24,934 nt of DNA from a bacterium (GTDB lineage: Bacteria > SZUA-182 > DTGQ01), in contig JAILZY010000051.1 of the NCBI GenBank assembly GCA_023512255.1, forward strand, positions 1-24,934. Direction: 5' to 3'. Made by a program: the position numbers and the translations under genes. Positions 7,419-15,335 of this stretch are shown piece after piece. A model generated the notes under the pieces. It was not told where the DNA came from, ran no database searches, and saw only the letters and a list, made by a program, of their open reading frames with translations. Position 1 is the first letter of the stretch; the number at the start of each line of letters is the position of its first letter.

Positions 7419-9704
7419 ATGAGTTTTCTGACCCTGGTTAATGTGTTCAGTTTTCTGGCACATACATTTTTGGCGATTTTTGTGTTGGTAAAAAATCCGA
7501 AAGCCTCGCTCAACAGGGTAGGTGCGGCCCTAATCGGCTGTTTCGCTATCTGGAGTTTCGGGGCGATGTTCATGTGCAATCACTATATTCCCAAGAAGAT
7601 AGCCTGGCTACTTTTAGATATTATTTTCTTTGGCTCGGCCTGGTTCATGGGGCTTACTTTCAGGTTTTACCTTATTTTTACTGAAAGGAAAGAGTTGCTG
7701 GAAAAGAAGACATTCTGGATGCTTAGTCTTTGTTTTCCCATGCTTTTCATTTATCTTCAATGGAGGCAGCGAGCCATAATCGCCGATGTGATTGAGGTAA
7801 GTTATGGATGGACCCTGCTCTGGGCACGTTCAAGCTGGGCCTATATCTATGAATTTTATTATTTTTTGTCGATCACAGTCGCCCTTTATCTCCTGGTTGA
7901 TTTTTTGAGAAAAACAAAATCGCCGATCAAAAGAAAACATACCCTAGTGGTTATGACCGCCAAAAGTATCACCTTTATTTCAGGAACAACAACCGATATC
8001 CTGCTTCCGCACCTGCTCAATATTCATAGTGTTCCGGTTATGGGGAATGTTTTTGCCCTCGTCTGGATAGCTGGACTGGTCTATGCGATTGTCAAATATA
8101 AACTTTTTACCGTCAACCTGGCTACAGCAGCGGAAAATATTATTTCCACCATGACCGACTGCCTCATTCTCCTTGATCCGCAAGGGAGAGTGCAGCGGGC
8201 CAATGAGGCCTGTCGCCAGATGCTGGGATATAGCGAGCATCAGCTCAAGGGGAAGCCGCTGAATATCCTTCTTTCCCCGGAGCAGGCGGAAAATACCTAT
8301 CTTGGGGAAACGATGAGCGGAAAGAATCTCTCTAATTTTTACCTGACGCTCAGAGCAGAGGATGGAAAGCAGGTTCCGGTCAGCCTCTCTACGGCTGTTC
8401 TCTTCGATGAAGAGGGCGGAAGAGCCGGAACTGTCTGGATAGCCCGCGATATCACCGAGCGCAAGCAGGCAGAGGAGGAGAAGGCTAAGATTCAGGCTCA
8501 ACTTCTTCAGTCTCAAAAAATGGAAGCTATCGGCCTTTTGGCTGGCGGTGTGGCTCATGATTTCAATAACTTGCTGACCACTATTCAGGGATATATCAGC
8601 CTAGCTCTGATGAATATCCCTGATACTGATCCCATTGCTCTGGACCTAAATCAGGCCAGGCAGGCGGCTGGTCGGGCTGCAAATCTTACCCGCCAGCTGC
8701 TTCTCTTCAGCCGTAAGCAGCCAATGGAGCCAGCTCCTGTTGATCTTAACTATCTGATTGATAATCTGGTTAAAATGCTCCACCGTCTCCTCGGTGAGGA
8801 CATCACCATTACTACTGAGCTTGAACCAGATCTTTGGTTAATCTGGGCTGATGAGGGAACGATCGAGCAGGTAATCATGAACCTGGCAGTCAATGCCAGG
8901 GATGCCATGCCAAAAGGGGGCAAGCTGACCATCAGCACAGGAAACGTAACCTTGGATGAAGAGGCTGCTCGATGCCTTTCTGAGGCCCGGCCGGGGAAAT
9001 TTGTCTTTCTTCGGATTGCAGATACTGGATACGGCATGGATAAAAAGACTATGGAGCGAATCTTTGAACCCTTTTTCACCACCAAGGAGATCGGAAAGGG
9101 GACCGGCCTTGGTCTTTCAGTGGTCTACGGCATTGTCAAGCAACATGATGGGTGGATAAACGTTTCCAGCAGCCCAGACAAAGGATCGGTATTTACGGTT
9201 TATCTGCCAGCCATGAGCTTATTGGCTGAATGTAAGCGGCGAGAGGAGATTTCCTTGCAAAGTCTTAAGGGCAGGAATGAGCGGATTTTGATGGTCGAGG
9301 ATGAGGATGCGGTTCGCACCCCGACCGTCAGGATACTCATCGAGAACAACTACCGGGTGAGCGAAGCTTCAAGCGGGCAGGAGGCGCTGGAGACCTTTAG
9401 CCTAGAGGGCGGAGGGTTTGATCTAGCATTAATTGATGTGGTGCTTCCCGATCAAACCGGCCTTGAGCTGGCTGAGCAGCTTCTGATACGTCAGCCTGAG
9501 CTTAAGATTCTTATGACCAGCGGATATACTGATCATAAGTCACAGTGGCCGGCTATCCAAAAGAGGGGATTTGGGTTCATTCAGAAGCCTTATGCCTTGG
9601 ATGATCTGCTCTTGAAGGTGCGACAAATACTGGAGACAGGAAAGGTTAAAGAAGGGGAAAACCCTTTTGAAAAAGGGTTTTCCCCTTCTAAACCCCTTTC
9701 CTAA
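7419..9704 (+). CDS. hybrid sensor histidine kinase (7TM-PAS-HisKA-HATPase-REC)
   Basis: The 761-aa membrane sensor kinase has seven or so hydrophobic segments over residues 1-230 (His-kinase N-terminal 7TM type). A PAS domain (about 235-350) ends in ARDITERKQAEE. Then come the phospho-acceptor helix AGGVAHDFNNLL (H380), the N box NLAVNARDAM (N488, N492), G1 DTGYGM (535-540) and G2 GTGLGLS (561-567). A C-terminal receiver domain has acidic residues at 628-630, phospho-acceptor D673 and K723. All catalytic residues are present, so it should autophosphorylate and pass phosphate to its own receiver. No output regulator lies beside it. An imperfect Shine-Dalgarno (AAGGAA) precedes ATG 7419. The last 17 residues (745-761, from EGENPFEKG) are encoded by the inverted-repeat element at 9651-9780, so the original C-terminus has been replaced or extended. 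Signal and partners are unknown. Confidence 0.92.
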   Translation: MSFLTLVNVFSFLAHTFLAIFVLVKNPKASLNRVGAALIGCFAIWSFGAMFMCNHYIPKKIAWLLLDIIFFGSAWFMGLTFRFYLIFTERKELLEKKTFWMLSLCFPMLFIYLQWRQRAIIADVIEVSYGWTLLWARSSWAYIYEFYYFLSITVALYLLVDFLRKTKSPIKRKHTLVVMTAKSITFISGTTTDILLPHLLNIHSVPVMGNVFALVWIAGLVYAIVKYKLFTVNLATAAENIISTMTDCLILLDPQGRVQRANEACRQMLGYSEHQLKGKPLNILLSPEQAENTYLGETMSGKNLSNFYLTLRAEDGKQVPVSLSTAVLFDEEGGRAGTVWIARDITERKQAEEEKAKIQAQLLQSQKMEAIGLLAGGVAHDFNNLLTTIQGYISLALMNIPDTDPIALDLNQARQAAGRAANLTRQLLLFSRKQPMEPAPVDLNYLIDNLVKMLHRLLGEDITITTELEPDLWLIWADEGTIEQVIMNLAVNARDAMPKGGKLTISTGNVTLDEEAARCLSEARPGKFVFLRIADTGYGMDKKTMERIFEPFFTTKEIGKGTGLGLSVVYGIVKQHDGWINVSSSPDKGSVFTVYLPAMSLLAECKRREEISLQSLKGRNERILMVEDEDAVRTPTVRILIENNYRVSEASSGQEALETFSLEGGGFDLALIDVVLPDQTGLELAEQLLIRQPELKILMTSGYTDHKSQWPAIQKRGFGFIQKPYALDDLLLKVRQILETGKVKEGENPFEKGFSPSKPLS

Positions 9705-9780
9705 AACTTTAATATTAAGATATTAAAGTTTTAGGAGGATGGTTTGGAAGGAACCCTTTTTCAAAAGGGTTCCTTCCAAA
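9651..9780 (+). repeat. triple-hairpin palindromic element, copy A
   Basis: Three consecutive perfect inverted repeats occur. Hairpin 1 is 9651-9688, two 18-bp arms (GAAGGGGAAAACCCTTTT and its complement) around GA. Hairpin 2 is 9700-9735, 15-bp arms (CCTAAAACTTTAATA) with a 6-nt loop. Hairpin 3 is 9743-9780, 18-bp arms (TTTGGAAGGAACCCTTTT) around TC. Hairpins 1 and 3 share the core AACCCTTTT. A related copy in inverted orientation lies at 22079-22238, which shows that this is a dispersed element. It begins inside the kinase gene and provides its stop codon. It may terminate or protect the kinase transcript. Confidence 0.9.
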
Positions 9781-9914
9781 AATCAGTGTCAGGGGTGGGT
9801 ATTTCCTCTTTTCAAGAGTGGGAAGAGATGTTATTATACTTTTGGGGCTGGCGAAAAAAGAAATAACCTCAATTAACTTCATGATGAACCACTTACTTGA
9901 GGAAAGGGGATAGT

Positions 9915-10829
9915 ATGAGTCTTTTAGTTGTTGGATCTGTTGCTCTGGACACGATTGAGACACCGTTTGGGAAAACGCAGGAAGCGTTGGGGGGATCAGC
10001 CATTTATTTTTCCTGTGCGGCCAGCTATTTCACCGATGTTTCCTTGGTGGCTGTGGTTGGTGAGGATTTTCCCCAAGAACATATTGATCTGCTGGAGAGG
10101 CGGGGCATAGATACCTCTGGACTGGTCAAAACCAGTGGCCATACCTTTCGCTGGGTGGGAAGGTATGGATTTGACCTCAATGAGGCTGAAACGATCAATA
10201 CCTATCTCAATGTATTTGAGCAGTTTCGGCCAACCCTGACCGAGCGGCACAGGGAGAAGGAGTTTATCTTCTTGGCTAACATTGACCCTGATCTTCAAAA
10301 GTCAGTGTTGCACCAGATCGAGCGGCCCCGGTTTGCCGCCTCGGATACCATGAATTTTTGGATTGAGCGCAAAAATGATTCCCTGAAATCTCTCCTAAAA
10401 AGCATTGATGTCCTGGTTATCAATGAGGCTGAGGCTAGGCAGCTTGCCGGGGAAGCCAATATTTTTAGGGCAGCACGGGCAATTCTATCTTTCGGGCCAA
10501 AGTCTTTGATTATCAAGCGAGGGGAATATGGCTCCTTGACCTTCCACAACCATTCGGTTTTCGTCGCCCCAGCCTATCCCCTGGAAACCGTTTTTGACCC
10601 TACCGGTGCCGGTGACAGCTTTGCTGGTGGGCTGATGGGCTTTTTGGCCAAAACCAGGAATTTTGACACCGAGAACATCAAACGGGCGGTCATCTTCGGC
10701 AGTGTCATGGCCTCCTTTGCTGTGGAAACGTTCAGCCTGGAGCGGCTAGCTAATCTTGATGAGGGAGAAATTTTTCAGCGTTACCGGAAGTTGCGGGAAA
10801 TTACCAATTTTGAGGATTTTGAGGATTAA
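9915..10829 (+). CDS. PfkB-family carbohydrate/nucleoside kinase
   Basis: The 304-aa protein is a ribokinase-like (PfkB) sugar kinase. The N-terminal VVGSVALDTIETPFGK and GGSAIYFSCAASYF segments (26-39) match substrate-binding parts of the fold. DPTGAGDSFAGGLMGFLA (228-245) is the PfkB signature 2, with the anion hole GAGD and catalytic base D234. VINEAEARQLAG (168-179) is also typical. The substrate cannot be read from sequence; it resembles PfkB proteins often annotated only as sugar kinase. ATG 9915 is preferred over TTG 9897 because AGGAAAGGGG lies just upstream. Its TAA overlaps the next gene's ATG (TAATG), so it is coupled to the tRNA nucleotidyltransferase gene, the start of a four-gene run. 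Confidence 0.85.
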   Translation: MSLLVVGSVALDTIETPFGKTQEALGGSAIYFSCAASYFTDVSLVAVVGEDFPQEHIDLLERRGIDTSGLVKTSGHTFRWVGRYGFDLNEAETINTYLNVFEQFRPTLTERHREKEFIFLANIDPDLQKSVLHQIERPRFAASDTMNFWIERKNDSLKSLLKSIDVLVINEAEARQLAGEANIFRAARAILSFGPKSLIIKRGEYGSLTFHNHSVFVAPAYPLETVFDPTGAGDSFAGGLMGFLAKTRNFDTENIKRAVIFGSVMASFAVETFSLERLANLDEGEIFQRYRKLREITNFEDFED

Positions 10830-13498
10830 TGCAGGTTATTACTACCCATATCAACTCGGATTTCGATTCCCTGGCCTCCATGGTCGCGGCTCAGAAGCTC
10901 TATCCCGAAGCCAAGCTGGTCTTTCCGGGCTCGATGGAGATGAATGTTCGGCTGTTCTTGAAAATGCCTGTGGTGCAGATTCCGCATTTGAAAACCAGGG
11001 ATATTCGCCTGGAGGAGATCGACCTTCTCATCCTGGTTGATACCAGGCTGGCTGACCGAATTGGAGAGTTTGCCAAGATTGTGGGCCGCCCTGGCCTGAA
11101 AATCCATATCTATGATCATCACCCTAGTCAGGAGGGAGATATCCGGGGAGAGGTCGAGGTAGTCAAAGCCTATGGTTCAACCACGACCATCTTTGTGGAT
11201 ATATTGCGCCAGCAGGGGATTCGGCTCTCTCCACAAGAGGCCACCCTGCTGGCCCTTGGTATTTATGAGGATACTGGTTTTTTGACCTTTGCTTCAACCA
11301 CTGAGGAAGATATTCTGGCTGTGGCTTATCTGCGCTCCTGCGGTGCGGACTTGACCGTAATATCTGATCTGATTGATCGAGACCTTACCCAGGAGCAGAT
11401 TTCCCTCCTAAATACCCTTCTCCAGTCGATAGAAAGATACCTGATCAGCGGCACTGAAGTGGTCATAGCCTCAGCTTCTATAGAGCATTATGTAGGAGAT
11501 ATAGCTATTTTGGCCCATAAGATCCGAGACCTTGAAAATGTGGATGTTCTATTTGTCTTGGTCCAAACGGATAATCGGGTCTATATGGTAGCCCGCAGTA
11601 GAATTGCCGGGGTGGATGTCGGCGATCTTACTCGTGCCTTTGGAGGCGGCGGACATCACTATGCAGCTTCAGCTACTATTCGGGACCAGACCCTGGTTCA
11701 GGTTAAAGAAACTCTAATCGGCCTGCTCCATCAGCGGGTCAGGCCGGCCATAGTTGCCCGCGATATCATGAGCTCGCCGGTCAAAACCGTTTCTGAAACC
11801 ATGACCATTCAGCAGGGGAGGCAGGCTTTTGACCGATACAATGTCGGCACACTGCCGGTCTTGAATCAGGCGGGAGATTTGGTTGGTCTGATTAGTGATC
11901 AGACCATCAACAAGGCTATCAGGCACGGCATGGAAAAATCAATGATTCGGGAATTCATGCAGACCGATTTTCTCACGGCCTGTGAGGAAACCGGAATCGA
12001 TCAGATTCGCGAGTATATGATCGAGGGCAATCAGCGGTTTATTCCGGTTATGCAACATGGGCATCTGGTTGGAGCCATTACCAAGAGCGATCTTCTGCGG
12101 GCCATGCACGATCATCTGCTGCATCTTACGACCATTAACCACCAGCTTCATTCTCCAGCCAGCGAGCATCCTCATCCTAGAAATTTAAGCCGTCTCCTTA
12201 GAGAGCAACTTCCCCAGAGGATTTTATCTATTTTGCAAACTGCGGGGCAGGCTGCTGATGAGCTTGGAGTTTCGGCCTATGTGGTTGGGGGATTCGTGCG
12301 GGATCTGCTTTTGCGGGTTAGCAATTTTGATATTGACCTGGTGATCGAAGGGAACGGGATTCTCTTTGCCGAGTATCTGGCCAATATGGTGCATGGTCGG
12401 CTGAGGGCTCATCAGCGGTTTGGGACAGCAGTAGTTATTTTCCCCGATGGATTTAAAATTGATGTGGCTACAGCCAGAATCGAGTATTACGAGCGTCCGG
12501 TAGCTCTGCCCAATGTCGAGCTCAGCTCTCTCAAACACGATCTATATCGTCGGGATTTCACCATCAATACCCTGGCCATTCAGTTGAACAGGGAGAAGTT
12601 CGGCTACCTGATCGATTTTTTCGGCGGACAAAAAGACCTGAAGGAGAAAAAAATTCAGGTCCTGCACAGCCTAAGCTTTATCGAGGATCCAACGAGAATC
12701 TTTCGGGCCATCAGGTTTGAGCAGCGATATGGATTCAAAATAGGGAAAAATACCTTAGGGTTGCTGACCTCGACCATTAAGAGGGACCTTTTGACCAGGC
12801 TCAAAGGGTATCGGCTGTTTACCGAGCTTTGTCTTATTCTGCAAGAGGAGGAGCCGATACGGGCGGTTATCAGGATGGAAGAGCTGAATGTTTTGAAATT
12901 TATCCATCCTCAGATTCGAGTCGATGAGCATATTCGGCGGCTCTTCAATGAAATCAAGAGGGTTTCTGACTGGTATCAGCTTCTCTACCTTGAGCCTGCG
13001 GTGAAAACCTGGCTGCTGTACTTTGTTGGTCTGGCCGATCAGTTGACGGTGGCGGAATTTACCGATATGTGCCGAAAACTTGAAGTGAGCCAAAAGTATT
13101 ATCCGCTCATCCTGCGAGTCAAGATCAAGCATCAGAGTGTAGTGAGAAATCTTTTGGCTCTTTCCCAGCCCAAGCCAAGCCAGATATATCAACTGCTGAG
13201 CCCTTTTAGCCTTGAAGTGCTTCTCTACGCTATGGCTAAGAGCCCGGCTGAGGAGGTAAAGAAGATGATTTCCCTCTATCTGAGAAGTCTGCGCTCAACT
13301 AAGGTTTCCCTGACTGGCCGGGACTTGCAATCATTGGGCTATCAGCCAGGTCCTACTTTTAAGAAAATCCTGGATAATCTTCTTCAAGCAAAACTGGATG
13401 GCGAGGTAAAGACCAGGCAGGATGAAATAGCCTATGTGAAGCAATGCTTCCCGGATCAAACTTCTGACAACAAAACAGGCCATAAGGCTGGATCATAA
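10829..13498 (+). CDS. DHH-CBS-poly(A) polymerase family tRNA nucleotidyltransferase (A-adding or CCA-adding)
   Basis: The 889-aa multidomain enzyme completes tRNA 3' ends. Residues 1-300 form a DHH/DHHA1 phosphoesterase-like unit: THINSDFDSLAS with D11 and D13, VDTR (70-73), DHH (96-98) and GGGGHHYAA (272-280). Two CBS domains follow (about 310-365 and 372-428). The nucleotidyltransferase head begins near 460: YVVGGFVRDLLL (484-495), catalytic FDIDLV (D501, D503), RRDFTIN (574-580) and the EDPTRIFRAIRFEQR motif (619-633) near the base-selecting helix. A helical C-terminus ends the protein. This long architecture is known from bacteria that split the task between CC-adding and A-adding enzymes, so A-addition is the likelier role, though CCA-addition cannot be excluded. 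DHH and nucleotidyltransferase catalytic residues are intact. The start overlaps the pfkB-type gene stop. Confidence 0.9.
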   Translation: MQVITTHINSDFDSLASMVAAQKLYPEAKLVFPGSMEMNVRLFLKMPVVQIPHLKTRDIRLEEIDLLILVDTRLADRIGEFAKIVGRPGLKIHIYDHHPSQEGDIRGEVEVVKAYGSTTTIFVDILRQQGIRLSPQEATLLALGIYEDTGFLTFASTTEEDILAVAYLRSCGADLTVISDLIDRDLTQEQISLLNTLLQSIERYLISGTEVVIASASIEHYVGDIAILAHKIRDLENVDVLFVLVQTDNRVYMVARSRIAGVDVGDLTRAFGGGGHHYAASATIRDQTLVQVKETLIGLLHQRVRPAIVARDIMSSPVKTVSETMTIQQGRQAFDRYNVGTLPVLNQAGDLVGLISDQTINKAIRHGMEKSMIREFMQTDFLTACEETGIDQIREYMIEGNQRFIPVMQHGHLVGAITKSDLLRAMHDHLLHLTTINHQLHSPASEHPHPRNLSRLLREQLPQRILSILQTAGQAADELGVSAYVVGGFVRDLLLRVSNFDIDLVIEGNGILFAEYLANMVHGRLRAHQRFGTAVVIFPDGFKIDVATARIEYYERPVALPNVELSSLKHDLYRRDFTINTLAIQLNREKFGYLIDFFGGQKDLKEKKIQVLHSLSFIEDPTRIFRAIRFEQRYGFKIGKNTLGLLTSTIKRDLLTRLKGYRLFTELCLILQEEEPIRAVIRMEELNVLKFIHPQIRVDEHIRRLFNEIKRVSDWYQLLYLEPAVKTWLLYFVGLADQLTVAEFTDMCRKLEVSQKYYPLILRVKIKHQSVVRNLLALSQPKPSQIYQLLSPFSLEVLLYAMAKSPAEEVKKMISLYLRSLRSTKVSLTGRDLQSLGYQPGPTFKKILDNLLQAKLDGEVKTRQDEIAYVKQCFPDQTSDNKTGHKAGS

Positions 13499-13566
13499 CT
13501 TACGTCTATAGAGTGTCAACATCATGTTATACCTGGTTGCAGGTAGGGAATCTTACGGAAAAATTT

Positions 13567-14265
13567 ATGGAAACTGCGGCTTATTTTATAAAAATTATCA
13601 GTATTTCGGCTATACCGATCCTGCTGGCTATTATTTTACATGAAATCAGTCATGGATGGATGGCTAACCGTCTGGGGGATCCTACGGCCAAACATGCAGG
13701 GCGGCTGACCTTGAATCCGATCCCTCATATCGATATCTTCGGAACCATCATCCTTCCGACCCTTTTAATATTTACCCAGTCGGGCATTGTCTTTGGCTAC
13801 GCCAAACCAGTGCCGATCAATCCGTACAATTTGAAGGAGCCAAAAAAAGATATGATCTTGATAGCTGGAGCAGGTCCCCTGGCGAACCTTATTCTGGCTG
13901 TCTTAAGTGCTCTGGTGCTGCGTACGCTCAGCTTGTTTGATCCATCCATCCTCTACTCTTCGATGGTGCGCAGGTTAAACCTGGGGCATTCGATCCTCTA
14001 CCCCTTGGCCCTTATGTGCACGAAGAGTATCCAGATCAATGTGGTTTTAGGCCTATTCAACCTTATTCCTATTCCTCCGGCCGATGGGGGAAGGATTGTG
14101 GCTGGACTTCTGCCTCAAAGGCAAGCTGAAATTTATAATAAAATCGAGCCCTTCGGCATGATTATTCTTTTTACCATTATTTTTTTCGATGATCAGCTTG
14201 GGATTTTATCGAGAACGCTCTATCCTATGATCAGCATTCTGACCCGGCTGCTCATCTGGATATGA
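13567..14265 (+). CDS. site-2 protease family (M50B) integral membrane metalloprotease
   Basis: The 232-aa multi-pass membrane protein has the zinc-binding HEISH (25-29: H25, E26, H29) in its first hydrophobic segment and the second-metal-ligand motif NLIPIPPADGG (165-175, D173), with GAGPLANLILA (101-111) between. These are diagnostic of site-2 proteases, which cut substrates within the membrane. The lack of a PDZ domain and the short length place it in the minimal group common in bacteria beside scpA. Substrate is unknown. ATG 13567 is selected (GGAAA about 8 bp upstream) over a GTG at 13513. The stop overlaps the scpA start in ATGA. Confidence 0.88.
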   Translation: METAAYFIKIISISAIPILLAIILHEISHGWMANRLGDPTAKHAGRLTLNPIPHIDIFGTIILPTLLIFTQSGIVFGYAKPVPINPYNLKEPKKDMILIAGAGPLANLILAVLSALVLRTLSLFDPSILYSSMVRRLNLGHSILYPLALMCTKSIQINVVLGLFNLIPIPPADGGRIVAGLLPQRQAEIYNKIEPFGMIILFTIIFFDDQLGILSRTLYPMISILTRLLIWI

Positions 14266-15122
14266 ATCTATCCCCGGAGTGTTGGAGAAAAACCGTCTTG
14301 AATATGCCAAGTAGGGGAGGAAAGGAGAGGGAAAATCACATTCCCGGCGCATCATTATCATTATCATTGCCCAGGAGTGAGTATCGGGTAGTTTTGGATA
14401 TCTTTGAAGGGCCAATGGATGTCCTTATGCATCTTATAAGAAAAGAAAAGATAAATATTTACGATATTCCCATTGCCAAGATTACTGATCAGTACCTGGC
14501 TTTTCTCGAAACCATGACTACCTTGAACCTAGATATTACCAGTGAGTTTTTGGTCATGGCTGCTACCCTGATTTACCTAAAGTCGCAGACTCTGCTGAGC
14601 CCAAAAGAGCCCCATGAGGAGGAGGAGTTTGAGGAGCGAAAAAAAGAGCTGGTTGATCGGCTGGTAGAATATCAGCAATATAAAGAGGCGGCTGAATATC
14701 TCTTGCATTTGGCTAATGAGCACAGCAGAATTTTCCCGCGTCCACCTCTTTTAGATCAGCCGGATTCACTGCCTGGTGGTGATCTATTTATCCCCGGTGA
14801 GGTAGGGATATTTGACCTTGTTTTGGCCTTTCGGAATGTTCTTCAGGCTCATCAACAGACACAGGAGCCTTCTATCCCGCTCAAGATCGACACGATCGAT
14901 ATCAAGGACAAGATAGAGCAGATTCTGGTATTCCTTCAGCTTTATCGGAGTGCACACTTTGAGGAACTCCTTGAGGGAAGATATGAAAGGTACAATATGG
15001 TGGTTACCTTTTTGGCTCTCCTTGAAATGGCCAGAACAGGCATTATCCACCTGCAACAGCTTACGCCATTTGGAAAAATATTGATCTCGATCACTCCTGG
15101 GGATATGAAATATCTTGCATGA
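14262..15122 (+). CDS. scpA: segregation and condensation protein A
   Basis: ScpA is the kleisin of the bacterial SMC-ScpAB condensin and helps to separate chromosomes. The 286-aa protein has the N-terminal SMC-neck-binding region YRVVLDIFEGPMDVLMHLIR (41-60), the IYDIPIAKITDQYL segment and LVMAATLIYLKSQTLL (97-112). An acidic linker follows, and a C-terminal winged-helix with FLALLEMARTG and LTPFGKILI binds the SMC head. It begins with ATG 14262 overlapping the protease stop (ATGA), which adds about 40 residues before the usual family start; an internal ATG at 14304 is possible. scpB, which often follows, is absent: the next gene is an unrelated secreted protein. Confidence 0.9.
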   Translation: MNLSPECWRKTVLNMPSRGGKERENHIPGASLSLSLPRSEYRVVLDIFEGPMDVLMHLIRKEKINIYDIPIAKITDQYLAFLETMTTLNLDITSEFLVMAATLIYLKSQTLLSPKEPHEEEEFEERKKELVDRLVEYQQYKEAAEYLLHLANEHSRIFPRPPLLDQPDSLPGGDLFIPGEVGIFDLVLAFRNVLQAHQQTQEPSIPLKIDTIDIKDKIEQILVFLQLYRSAHFEELLEGRYERYNMVVTFLALLEMARTGIIHLQQLTPFGKILISITPGDMKYLA

Positions 15123-15233
15123 TAAGTATTTTTTTTCACAGGGAGAGGATGTAGTCAACTCTCATCTGCTAAATTTTTCACTGACTATTAATTTATATAA
15201 TAACTGATCATAATTTATATAATCGCTGCTTCC

Positions 15234-15277
15234 TTAGCTGAAGCTAACTCTTGCCGCATCTTTTGGGGACGCGGCAA
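15234..15277 (+). other. two adjacent hairpins in the leader of the secreted protein gene
   Basis: TTAGCT-GA-AGCTAA (15234-15247) is a perfect 6-bp hairpin. It is followed by TTGCCGC (15251-15257) pairing with GCGGCAA (15271-15277) across a 13-nt loop. They lie 59 bp before the ATG at 15336. They could form a weak terminator for the scpA run or a leader structure; no T-run follows, and no known riboswitch core was matched. Confidence 0.4.
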
Positions 15278-15335
15278 AGATATTGCATAGTTAAAGTGTG
15301 GTAGTTTATCTTTATGGATGGAGGCGCAGCAAATC

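Noticed and set aside
9715-9963. Minus-strand 82-codon frame across the triple-hairpin element and the start of the PfkB gene
   Set aside because: It consists mainly of the translated repeat and antisense of a real gene, and has no ribosome-binding site.
15250-15290. Possible c-di-GMP-I (GEMM) riboswitch because of GGGGACGCGGCAAAG
   Set aside because: The GCAAACC half of the core and the tetraloop-receptor arrangement are missing; the bases are explained by a simple 7-bp hairpin.
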